From positions 1-61,095 of the forward strand of contig JADKKC010000019.1 in assembly GCA_016720685.1 (NCBI GenBank): a stretch of 61,095 nucleotides of DNA, in the 5' to 3' direction. Below the pieces are notes generated by a model. The model had not been told where the DNA came from. It did not search any database and saw only the letters and a program-made list of their open reading frames with translations. Every line of letters starts with the position of its first letter. Within the stretch, counting starts at the first letter, position 1. The position numbers and the translations under genes were made by a program. This DNA is from Zoogloea sp. (GTDB lineage Bacteria > Pseudomonadota > Gammaproteobacteria > Burkholderiales > Rhodocyclaceae). Below, piece by piece: positions 20,501 to 28,289 of the stretch.

Positions 20501-21924
20501 AAGCTCTCGGTCTCGAGAGCGTCCGGGTCTGCGGCGATGTCGGGCACGATAGGCGGCGTGGCGTCGATGGCCTGCCGGAGGGCCGCGGCACTCACGCGCA
20601 GGCCCTGGCGGGCGCCGAGGGCGCGGCTGCGGGTCAGCAGGTAGCCGTCGAGAGTTTGCTGAAACAAGGGGTCGATGACTTCGCTGAGGAGCAGGCGCGG
20701 CTCCCACGAGGCCTGGCTGACCGGCACCAGCACGCGCACACGTTCGCCGAGGGAAAAGTCCAGCGGAGCCAGCGAGGCCGCCTCGCGGATCGCCAGGTCG
20801 AGTTGCTCGAGCGGCACCGGTACCGCGTCCAGGTCGAAGGCCGACGGAAAGAAGCCGCTGGAGCGGGTTGCCCGGTCGAACACATTGGTTGGCAGCAGGC
20901 CGCAGGGGGGCAGTCGCCCGAAGGCGGCGGCCAGCTCGCCGGGGGGCGGGGCGGTGTCGCCAAGCTCGGCGACCTGCTCGGCGAGTTGCTCGATCTGCGC
21001 CTGCCACAGGGGCGCCAGGCGTGGCCGCGGGCTCATCGCCTGGCTGCTGCCAGCCAGTTGCAGGCGGCTCAGTTGGGCCAGCCCGCCGGCCCGCGCCACC
21101 GCGGCCCGGTCGGCAAAGGCCGGCACGAAGGCCGCATCGACACCGATCAGCCCGATCGGCACGCCGAATTCCTCCCAGGGCAGCATGGCGTCGGCGTCGA
21201 GGGCTCTTTCGGCGTCGAACACCCGGTAGGCCAGGGTGTTGCGCAGGCGCGGGCCGGGGGCCGGCAGGGGCGCCCATTCCACCGGCCACGCGTACCACAG
21301 CAGGCGCACCGCGTCGGCCAGGCGCCAGTCCTCGAAGCTCACATTGCCTTCGGCGCAGCCGCAACGGTCGCAGGGGTCCAGCGGGTCGATGCCGGAGACA
21401 TCCACCGCCGCCGGTTGCAGGATCAGGATGCCGGCCAGGGGCAGGGTGCCGGGGTTGCTGGTCAGGAACTCGCCCAGGCTCGGGCCGATGATGCGGTTGC
21501 GCAGTGCGCCTCCGCCACCACCGCCACCCCCGTCGAGGAGATCGGCCGGAACAACCACCGGCAGGCCGTAGAAGTCCGCGTCGATGTTGCGCGCCAGCCA
21601 TACGTCCTCGCCACTGACGGCCAGCCCGCGGCCGGAGGCGATGTGCACACGGACGCTCGGGCGGGCGCCGGTTTCGGTTGGCGCGGTGATCACGTAATCC
21701 AGCTCCAGCCCGTTCGCAACCCCCGGCGTGAAGGCCTGACCGCGCTGCACGATGTGCCCGGCCGCCCAGTGGCTGCGGGCGTCCAGGGTCGGCGCAGTGA
21801 GGGCCCGGCCGGGGAAGAGATTGGGCCGCCGCAGCCAGCTTGTCGCGGCCTCGGCGGCGTCCGCGGGGGAAAGCTGCAATACCTGTTCCCCGGGAAGGGG
21901 CAGGCGGATCGGCGTGATGCTCAT
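17575..21924 (-). CDS. Very large eCIS-associated structural protein (1,449 aa)
   Basis: 1,449 residues, no known enzyme motif. Residues ~30-112 (RRPNLFPGRALTAPTLDARS...AFTPGVANGLELDYV...ASGRGLAVSGEDVWL) match the N-terminal module of the next two genes upstream. A Gly-8 run follows at ~135, then a cysteine cluster, DPCDRCGCAEG (~184-194). The middle is beta-rich (HQHFFDGATATLTPAVGAPLYVWAYLD...WFAATLPAGAVQHGNYAWEFL). The last third is helical and coiled-coil-like (VEGRVRRYRDAISVCQQALASLQADY...). Position among baseplate and fibre genes suggests a particle surface component, fibre or long tail part. Start MSITPIRLPLPGEQV has GAGGAG upstream. Function unknown. Confidence 0.7.
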   Translation of the reverse strand: MSITPIRLPLPGEQVLQLSPADAAEAATSWLRRPNLFPGRALTAPTLDARSHWAAGHIVQRGQAFTPGVANGLELDYVITAPTETGARPSVRVHIASGRGLAVSGEDVWLARNIDADFYGLPVVVPADLLDGGGGGGGGALRNRIIGPSLGEFLTSNPGTLPLAGILILQPAAVDVSGIDPLDPCDRCGCAEGNVSFEDWRLADAVRLLWYAWPVEWAPLPAPGPRLRNTLAYRVFDAERALDADAMLPWEEFGVPIGLIGVDAAFVPAFADRAAVARAGGLAQLSRLQLAGSSQAMSPRPRLAPLWQAQIEQLAEQVAELGDTAPPPGELAAAFGRLPPCGLLPTNVFDRATRSSGFFPSAFDLDAVPVPLEQLDLAIREAASLAPLDFSLGERVRVLVPVSQASWEPRLLLSEVIDPLFQQTLDGYLLTRSRALGARQGLRVSAAALRQAIDATPPIVPDIAADPDALETESFAPWGPPPNAGGHRARAMPGVHQHFFDGATATLTPAVGAPLYVWAYLDADNPPRTLMLQWLAGTWDHRAYWGEDLVPWGTTGTESRRRLGDLPPAGRWLRLEIPPEAVGVADRSITGLAFTMVDGRAAFGPAGSLTAGVETPWFAATLPAGAVQHGNYAWEFLTPNGLWAPFEASFGFVNAPPGAAAPTPAGVSGVIQGLLGSPTLAVLSNHERGQLAVRGLQGFIDYLVSRSTRTDDVIDYGFVKIQTDIYRVRQLVLNTTDATRLAVSPTLAGIAHAETALASQAQISTFFDKLRNTAATSPQETLPPVAVAATRAGAFNAGFGSNLNDTLAVGNTGFEIGINAGINTGIPLQQLRSTESLGLAFDTGITPIKATYTPIDITNASPVVGSLNLRTLSIAERLVQPKAQEARDYSGASRQEAVNRLLVLADTLREEDRPNPNSLGETSGLFADLSVFAARNDPFLENDEVANATRRRPFSAFLDPANRGRLLSLMLQPRVHTDPQGNPLDGDESLHFSDATDTSDTTVALLRQVEGRVRRYRDAISVCQQALASLQADYSQAIGRGQAWNIQLAEARHDVAVTRALIDEEQTRLDAINARRTAVLAGEVRFLAYIRPRDADILLTPPVRILDPGLIDPPVPACLRAHPDIPDELVQMLAVVREAPAAWFGQGSRWFDELQRIDHLVRAVQTTQLRTRLAAARPVASNALTGLAGAIGRIGSKQSQAVNLVRASALQVDTTRLAALTWQGAFQQAVQIVSLGDLISGEHGSSVAARRAAAFYDSFAQICACLYAEFSAVPPAIRLGWATLLSEFDVAPNLRNLASLPRWAELEYIDRRQMQSYADWLFSQASTSVAQAQALINDVVRMAILLASHAPVDRIIAGRLPRPVTARPGLRIPLTALDPARLRIGMEAVIYRASAVVARAVVEDIGGGEVSARVVHTAAASVDLDENVRVQFADTTRIGFTSRALSAPR

Positions 21925-22005
21925 GGTCAGGCTCCTCGTTCAGCAGAGGGGGCGGTTACGCCCGGGCAGCGGCCCGGAGCGTGGTGTCGCGAGCTCGGTT
22001 CCGGA

Positions 22006-23964
22006 TCACTTTCCCTTCCCTTTGCCCTTTGTTTCGGGGGCGAGTTTTGCGCCCCTCGCCCGTGGCGCTGCGGTGCGCAGGGCGGGCTCCGCGTTGATGC
22101 GCGTGTCGGTGACCGCCGGCCGGATTCCGACCGTCGACGTGTCGCGCAGCGGCGTGGTGAGGGTGGTCGGGGCGACGGTAAAGCTCGTGATGGCCGCCGT
22201 GCCGGTCAGGGTGCTGCGGAGCTGCGCCAGGCTCTCCGGGCGGGCGACGACAGCGGCCCGGTCGAGGCTTTGCCAGTCGGCGCGGTTAACGATGGCCTGC
22301 AGCGCCGCCGGCTCGGCGACGCCGGGGCTGCCCGTCTCGATCCGGGCAAGGCCGCTGCCGACCTGGCTGGCGGTCAGCGTGGCGGCGGTGCGCAGGGCGC
22401 TGGCCTGGTCGAGTGTGGGCAGCCGGCTGAATTCGCCGATGGCCGCGGCGGTGAGGGCCGGCGAGTCGGCAAAGCGCGGGGAGGCCAGCAGGTTGCGCAG
22501 TTCGAGACTGGCCGCCGGGGTGGCCCGTTCGAGCACGGTGTCGAGGTTGTTGCGCAGGCCGAGGCCGTCGAGCCTGAGCCGCAGGGTGTCGTTTACACGT
22601 CCTTCGGCGCCGGCAAAACGCAGCGCGGCGCCGGCCAGGTCTTCCCGGTAGGCGATGTTGCGGCGGCGCACGAACCACAGGCCGGGCAACTGGGCGAGGC
22701 GCTGCCATTCGGCGTCGGAGGGGCTGGTCGGGTCCGGCAGAATCACCACCTGTCGTGGCAGGCGGATGCGCTGCAGAATTTCCAGGGGCTTGCGGGCGGC
22801 GATAAGGTTGGGGGCGGCCGGATGTATCGCCCGGCGCAGGCTGGTCAGACGGGCCACCACGGCCCGCCATTCGTTGCGCGGCACCGGGGCGAGGATCAGC
22901 ACCGAGGTCGATTCGAGGGTTTCGGCGGCGGCGCTGAGGTCGATGCCGGGCAGGGCCAGGGATTCTTCGATCAGGGCCGGCAGTTCGTCCTCCGGAATGA
23001 TGGAGAAGTCCACGTCGATCTCGGCCGGAAAATAGCCCTGGGTGAAGTCCGCCGGGTTGATCACCGCCGGCGGCAGCGGGCCGGCCGACGGCAGGGCCGA
23101 GAAGTGGCTGGCCGCCGGAAAGCTGCGCCCGTTGGCAGCCTGGGCCACGTCGGCGACGTGGGCCTGGTGCTGCAGCAGGTAGGCCAGGCGCAGGGCGCGG
23201 GGGGCAAAGCCAAGGCCGGGCAGGTCGCTGCGGTTGGCGCCCAGTTCGCGCCGCACCATCGGCGTATCGATCCACTGCACGGTGTTGTTGGCCAGGGCGA
23301 TCATCGCCAGCGGCAGCAGGTTGGCCGACACGCCGCGATCGACGCCGTCGAAGAAGATCGTCCGGGCCGCCGTGGCGCGGCGCTCGTCGGCGGACTGGGC
23401 GTTGCCGTCGTCGGGCCATGGCACCAGTACGATTGCGGTGGCCTCGATGATGTCGCCGTCCTCTACCGTGCGCTGGCCGGTGATCGAGCTCGGGTAGGCG
23501 CCGACAGGGTTGGCGGTGAATTCCACCGGCCGCAGGGCCAGCACGAAGAGCCCGTTGCGGCTGCGCAGGGGCGGCTGGGGCAGGCGGCCGAGGCCGAATC
23601 TGGCGGTCAGCTGCTCGGCGCGGGGAATGTCGGCGAGGCGCACGATCACTTCGGATGGCAGCAGTACCAGTTCGCCCGACGGGGTGACGCCGTGGCCCGG
23701 ACCGACGATCAGGCTTTGCGGCGCGGCCCCTTCGCGCACCTCCAGGCCGACGGCCACGCCGCTGCCGGCGGCCTGGCCCAGATCGGCTTCGCGGGTGAGG
23801 AAATACTGCTGTTCCCGGATCAGGTCGCGGGCGGCCAGGAAGCGGCCGTCGAACCAGCGCGGGCGTTCGCGGCGGGCGTCCTGTACCAGCGTGCCGGCCA
23901 GTCGCAGGGCGGCGACGTCCTCGGGGGCGATCCTCTCGCGGTTGCTTCCCTTTACAAGGTTCAT
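22006..23964 (-). CDS. eCIS-associated protein with baseplate-attachment-like N-terminal module (652 aa)
   Basis: 652 residues. Residues ~34-110 read RPRWFDGRFLAARDLIREQQYFLTRE...GSGVAVGLEV...LIVGPGHGVTPSGELVLLP. This is the pattern RP-x-(F/W)-x2-G-x2-L-x2-x-D...GL-x-V...PG-x-(A/G)-x3-G shared with both neighbours. It resembles the attachment modules at the start of phage and eCIS appendage proteins. The middle is alpha/beta without recognised motifs. The C-terminus is Ala/Thr-rich, ending in a basic GKGKGKGK tail that is unusual. A cargo-interacting or surface appendage role is inferred only from position. Start MNLVKGSNRER has GGAG seven bases before it. Confidence 0.7.
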   Translation of the reverse strand: MNLVKGSNRERIAPEDVAALRLAGTLVQDARRERPRWFDGRFLAARDLIREQQYFLTREADLGQAAGSGVAVGLEVREGAAPQSLIVGPGHGVTPSGELVLLPSEVIVRLADIPRAEQLTARFGLGRLPQPPLRSRNGLFVLALRPVEFTANPVGAYPSSITGQRTVEDGDIIEATAIVLVPWPDDGNAQSADERRATAARTIFFDGVDRGVSANLLPLAMIALANNTVQWIDTPMVRRELGANRSDLPGLGFAPRALRLAYLLQHQAHVADVAQAANGRSFPAASHFSALPSAGPLPPAVINPADFTQGYFPAEIDVDFSIIPEDELPALIEESLALPGIDLSAAAETLESTSVLILAPVPRNEWRAVVARLTSLRRAIHPAAPNLIAARKPLEILQRIRLPRQVVILPDPTSPSDAEWQRLAQLPGLWFVRRRNIAYREDLAGAALRFAGAEGRVNDTLRLRLDGLGLRNNLDTVLERATPAASLELRNLLASPRFADSPALTAAAIGEFSRLPTLDQASALRTAATLTASQVGSGLARIETGSPGVAEPAALQAIVNRADWQSLDRAAVVARPESLAQLRSTLTGTAAITSFTVAPTTLTTPLRDTSTVGIRPAVTDTRINAEPALRTAAPRARGAKLAPETKGKGKGK

Positions 23965-24005
23965 GACGCACTCCTGATGATGTTGTCCGTGGCGGTGGGC
24001 GCGCT

Positions 24006-24932
24006 TCAGATTCCGACCCAGCGGCCGAGCAGGCCCAGCGACGGGATGAAGCGGCGCGACCAGTTGTCCACGAGGACCGCCGTGCCGTCCCGTTGGGGCG
24101 GCAGATCTGCCGTCGCCGGGATCAGCACCCTGGCGAGGAACACGGCGGTGGGGTCGAAATCCCGCGGGTGTTCGGCCGCGGGGGCCAGTTGCCCCTCCTG
24201 GCCGCTGCGGCCGCTGGCCTCCCAGCCGGCCAGCACCGCGTCCTGCAGGGCGGCGCGGCGGGCGTCCGGGTCGGCGATGGCGGCCAGATCAAGGCCCGGC
24301 TCGGGCAGGCCGCTGAAGGCGTCGTCCAGCGCATCGCGGGCCACCAGCACCAGCTCGTAGGCGTCGGACAGGCGCGCGGTGGCGACCGCGTCGAGGGCGT
24401 CGAAGGGGCCGCTGGCGAAGCTCGGGGTGAACCCGGTTTCGCAGGCCACGAAGCGCAGGAACACATCGGCGACCACGGCCCGCGCGGGCACGGCCGGAAT
24501 GTCGCCGGTGCCGGCTTCGGCCTGGATGCGCGGGCTGAGAAAGCGCGCCAGGTTGTCGTAGGTGGCGCGGCGCAGGCTGTCACCGCCGTCGGCGGCCAGG
24601 CTGGCGTCCCACCAGCGCTGCAGGCGCAGGCAGGCCGGGCGGCCGATCTCGACGAGGCGGCCGAGGCGGTCGATGGCCACGCCGGGGGCGACCCGGATCT
24701 CCTCGGGGCGGTCGGTGGGCAGGTTTTCGGCGGCATGGCCGACGGCCAGCCCGGCCAGGGTGCCGCCACCTGAAAGCAGGGCCAGGGCCTGGGCCAGGCG
24801 GCCGCGGTGGTAGGTTTGCTCGGCGCTGAAATCGGCGGCGTCAAGCAGCATCCCGGTGGCGTAGAAGGGGCGCTGGGGGCGTGGCCGGGCGTACAGCGGG
24901 TCGGCTTCGGGGAGGCGGGTGAGGGCACTCAT
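24006..24932 (-). CDS. eCIS-associated protein, minimal attachment module (308 aa)
   Basis: 308 residues. Residues ~19-97 carry RPFYATGMLLDAADFSAEQTYHRGRLAQALA...GTLAGLAVGHA...EIRVAPGVAIDRLGRLVEI, the clearest copy of the N-terminal module shared by the next two genes. In tail-like particles this sequence type marks proteins hung on the baseplate or tail. The remainder is helical with conserved-looking aromatic patches (DVFLRFVACETGFTPSF) and ends NWSRRFIPSLGLLGRWVGI. Its stop is 41 bp before the next gene, and its start overlaps the stop of the small Ig-like gene upstream by 4 bp. Role inferred. Confidence 0.68.
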   Translation of the reverse strand: MSALTRLPEADPLYARPRPQRPFYATGMLLDAADFSAEQTYHRGRLAQALALLSGGGTLAGLAVGHAAENLPTDRPEEIRVAPGVAIDRLGRLVEIGRPACLRLQRWWDASLAADGGDSLRRATYDNLARFLSPRIQAEAGTGDIPAVPARAVVADVFLRFVACETGFTPSFASGPFDALDAVATARLSDAYELVLVARDALDDAFSGLPEPGLDLAAIADPDARRAALQDAVLAGWEASGRSGQEGQLAPAAEHPRDFDPTAVFLARVLIPATADLPPQRDGTAVLVDNWSRRFIPSLGLLGRWVGI

Positions 24933-25195
24933 TTCGGTTTGCTCCGCTTGTTTCGGCGCGGGCCGGGGGGGATGACCGGCGGCCTCGACGGGGGGCGCAG
25001 GGGCGGCACCACGACCGGGGGGACGGGGATCGTCAGGCGCTGGATGGTGACGACGGCCACGGCGGGCGCGCTGCGCCGGCCGGTGCTGTCGATCACCTCG
25101 AGCTGGAAGCGGTGGGCGCCGGCAGGCAGGCCGGCGTCCACCACGATCGTCGGCTCGACGCTGCGGATGGCTTGTCCGACGGCAAAGCGGGCCAT
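24929..25195 (-). CDS. Small Ig-like eCIS protein B (88 aa)
   Basis: 88 residues starting MARFAVGQAIRSVEPTIVVD. I placed the start at 25195, seven bases after the stop of the upstream gene; further upstream the same frame is only antisense-like composition. The core PAGAHRFQLEVIDSTGRRSAPAVAVVTI parallels PVGRHRFRLIVVDDAGNRSAADEVEMII in the neighbouring gene, so the two are diverged paralogues with a single Ig/cadherin-like beta-sandwich. The tail is Pro/Arg/Lys-rich (PPLRPPSRPPVIPPGPRRNKRSKPK). Probably a small structural or connector protein of the particle. No signal peptide. Confidence 0.65.
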   Translation of the reverse strand: MARFAVGQAIRSVEPTIVVDAGLPAGAHRFQLEVIDSTGRRSAPAVAVVTIQRLTIPVPPVVVPPLRPPSRPPVIPPGPRRNKRSKPK

Positions 25196-25202
25196 GTTCG
25201 TC

Positions 25203-25526
25203 TCAGCCGATGATTTGCGTGGGGCCGAGGTAGGTCCACACGAACTGCACGACACGGCCGCCGCCCACGTCGAAGGAGCGGCTGCCATCCAGCTCGAAAC
25301 TGCTGCCGAAGGCGGCAATGCGCGGCAGGTTGAGCACGGCGGTCGGGGCGGACTGGTCGGCGATGATCATCTCCACCTCGTCGGCGGCGGAGCGGTTGCC
25401 CGCGTCGTCCACCACGATCAGGCGGAAGCGGTGGCGGCCGACCGGCAGGGGCTGGTCGGGGTTCACCGTGACCTCGATGGTCGGGGTGTCGGTGGTGATG
25501 TCGGTGTTGATCACAAAGTCAGCCAT
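25203..25526 (-). CDS. Small Ig/PKD-like eCIS protein A (107 aa)
   Basis: 107 residues. The first ~55 form an Ig-like strand set (IEVTVNPDQPLPVGRHRFRLIVVDDAGNRSAADEVEM). The last ~40 carry a PKD-like opening (FGSSFELDGSRSFDVGGGRVVQFVWTYLG) that stops before the usual closing strands. The same half-PKD motif ends the gpI-like protein just upstream (FGESFMLDGSASRA...FIWRRL). Start MADFVINTDITTD has GGAG before it, 17 bp after the upstream stop. Small beta-sandwich proteins in tail loci decorate fibres or baseplates. That role is inferred here. Confidence 0.65.
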   Translation of the reverse strand: MADFVINTDITTDTPTIEVTVNPDQPLPVGRHRFRLIVVDDAGNRSAADEVEMIIADQSAPTAVLNLPRIAAFGSSFELDGSRSFDVGGGRVVQFVWTYLGPTQIIG

Positions 25527-25543
25527 GGTGTTCTCCTTGAGGC

Positions 25544-28289
25544 TCAGGTTTGCGGCAGTCGCCGCCAGATAAAGCTCGCGAGGCTGCGAGCAGGGGCGGC
25601 GCGGGAGGCGCTGCCGTCCAACATGAAGGATTCGCCGAAGGGCACGCTGCGGTCTTCACCGGCGTCGGCGACGGGGCGCCCGGCTGGGGGTGGGGGCGGC
25701 GGCGGGGCGGCCGTGCCCGCCATGCGCGGGTCGAGGGCCACCGGGCCGAGGACGAAATCCTGCCCGAGGGCGCTGCGGTCGGCCCGTGCGGGGCGCGGCA
25801 GGCGGGGCGGGCCGAGGTAGGTGTCCACCCCGACCAGGCTGGCGATGCCGACGAGGAAGGGCCAGGTGGCGCTGAGCACGCGGGTTGCCACGTGGGCCGG
25901 GCTTTCCAGCTCGACGATGCGGCGCAGCAGGCCGAGTTCCTGCGGGCTGACGCTCTGGTGCACCAGCACCGTGGCCCGGTTGGCCAGTTCGTCGAGAAAG
26001 GCCAGCACGGCGGCGTTCTCCGCGTCGCTGGCAAGCTCCGGGCGAAACAGGGCGAGCAGCTCGGCGCGCTCCCGCTCACCGAGGATCAGGGTGTCGCCGA
26101 CCACCGAATTGCCGCTGACCACCAGGCCGGGAAGCAGCGGGTCGTGTTCGTCGGAGAGATTGACGCCGAGCAGGGTGGCGAGGGTGCGGCGCAGGCGGAA
26201 ATCTTCCAGCACGATGATCTCGCCGCCACGCACGCCGCCGCCGCTGGCAATGTCGAGGGCCATCTGCAGGCCGGCCTTGGTGCCGTGCAGGCGCGCCAGC
26301 CACGGCGCCGCCGCCAGCCAGGCGCGCCGCCTCTCTTGCGGCAGGGCCGGGTCGAAGGCCACGCCGATCCAGGTGCCGAGCCAGTCGAGCTGGGCTTCGG
26401 GCACGGTGGTCGGGTCGGTGAGGAGGTGGGCGGCGCCGATGCGGTCCTCGACGCTGGTGAGGAAGCCCTCGAAGCTGGCCAGGAAACGCTCCAGGAAATC
26501 GGCCGGGGTGGCCTGCGGGCGGTAGAGGGCGATTTCGCTGCCGCCATGGCGCAGGGGCCACGCGCGGCCGCTGGCCGGGTCGCGCAGCAGCCAGGCGCGG
26601 CCGGGGCTGAGCACTTCGGCCATGGCTCCGTCGCCGAGGGCCACGCCGGCCAGTTGCAGGCGCGCGCGGAGTGCGGCGGAGGGCGTGCCGGCGGCGTCGA
26701 GGGCGGCGCTGAAGCCGGGTTCGATGGCGCCGATCCGGGCGCCGGGGGTTTCGGCCGAAGGGCCGAAGACGTTCTCGCGGTAGAGCCGCGGCAGGTACTG
26801 GTCGCGGTAGGAGAAGCGGCTGGCGTAGGCGCGCAGGGCGGCGATGCGGGGGCCGACGCGACGGTCGCCGAACAGCTCGACGTGCACCCACAGGTAGCGG
26901 CCGGTGAGGCTGCGTACCTGGCGGCGGGGGTTCTGGATCAGCACCGACAACAACCCGGCGCGGCCGGGCTGGTGCGCCCACGGCCCGAGGCCGGGGTGGG
27001 CCGGGAGTTCGGAGGCGGCGTGTTCCCAGCTCGCCCGCGGCGTGTGGGGGTCGCCCGGGCCGGGCACGTCGCCGAAGTGGTGGGGCAGCCAGGCCTCGCG
27101 CTCGGCCAGGTCTGGCGGGCTCGGTTCGGCGGTGGCGGCGAGCCAGACGATGAAACCGGCGTGGGGCGGCAACTGGGCCTCGGCGAACAGGCGGTGCCAC
27201 ACGGTTTGCGCCGAGCCGCTGTCGATCAGGTGGGCGTCCGTCGCGGTGAAGCTGGCCGCTTCCCCGTGACGGGCCAGGTTGGCAATGGACAGACGGTGCA
27301 GGGGCTGGCTGCCGCGCACGCCGGGAGCCAGCGCTACCGGGTAGTGGGGCGGGCCGTCGACCCGGTGGGCGAAGGGGGCTTCGAGGGCGCTGTCGGCAAG
27401 CGGATAGATCTCGCCGCCGGGCGGGATGCGGCGGGCGTCATCGGCGGCTTGCAGGTGAAAGGAGGGGGCGTCGTGGCGGCCCGGCAGGCGCACCACGATC
27501 TGCCCGCCGGCGAGCCATTCGAGGGCGTAGGCATAGCGTGCCCCGACCAGTTCAAAGGCGGGTTGCAGGCGCTCGGCACGGGTGTCGAAGGGGGCGCAGG
27601 CGCGCTTCGCCGCTGCCTGCCCAGCTGAGCAGCGCCAGCCCGGCCTCGGGGTGGCAGGCCAGGGCTACGGGCCGTTCGCCGACCGGCCAGGCCGGGCCGT
27701 CGAGCAGCCGCAGCAGGGGCGGGTGGCAGTTTTCCGGGTTGGGCCGGAAAACCGTGCCGGCGTAATCCACGAAAGGCCCGAGGGGCAGCGGCGAGCCGGT
27801 GAGGCGGGCCAGCCGGCCGCTGGCGCGTTCGAGCACCCACACGCCGCCGTCGGGGCTGGCGGCCATTCGCCACGGCACGAAGCCGGCTGCCGCCACGCTG
27901 ACGTCGGCCCAGCGGCCGCGCAGGTCGTGGAGCACGATGGCGTCGGCGAGGGCGGCGTAGAGCACGCCGTCGAAGCCCGTCACGATGTCGCTCGGGGTGC
28001 TGGTCAGGGGCAGGCTGATTGCCTCGTCGGGCAGGTGGCTGCGCGCCACGATGGCGTTGGCGACGGGGTTCCAGTAAGCCACGCCGCCGAGGCTGTCGAC
28101 GGTGCGCGGCACCCGTTCGAGGGCCGAGCTGGCGGCGGCCAGTGCCGCGGCGGGGTTCGTCGGGGCGGGCAGGCTGCGTTCGCTGGCGAGGCGCAGCACA
28201 TGGCAGTCGGCATCCCACACGGTGTGGGCGCGGCGGCGCCAGTGACGGTCGTCGCCAAGCAGCCAGAAGCGCAGTCCGTTGGCGTCCAT
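25544..28289 (-). CDS. gpI/Afp12-like baseplate protein with propeller-like N-terminal half (single-base frame break)
   Basis: About 914 residues after removing one C from the coding-strand C5 run at 27590-27594, which joins GEARLRP to FDTRAERLQPAFELVGARYAYALEW. As written the frame stops at 27552. The N-terminal ~250 residues look like a short beta-propeller (LGGVAYWNPVANAIV, DIVTGFDGVLYAALADAIVLHDL, MAASPDGGVWVLE). The C-terminal half is the phage tail gpI-type domain: YLPRLYRENVFG, LERFLASFEGFLTSVEDRI, LDWLGTWIGVAFDPALPQERRRAWL, RLHGTKAGLQMALDIA. It ends in a half-PKD motif. The start ATG overlaps the gpJ stop (TGATG). In contractile tails this protein joins gpJ in the baseplate wedge. Confidence 0.78.

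Noticed and set aside
17377..24360. A 2,327-codon stop-free frame on the plus strand, antisense to three eCIS genes, and similar long antisense frames at 10361-13816 and 7137-8852
   Set aside because: They mirror high-GC coding sequence on the other strand, have no family motifs or plausible starts, and show the Gly/Ala/Arg-rich composition expected of antisense frames.
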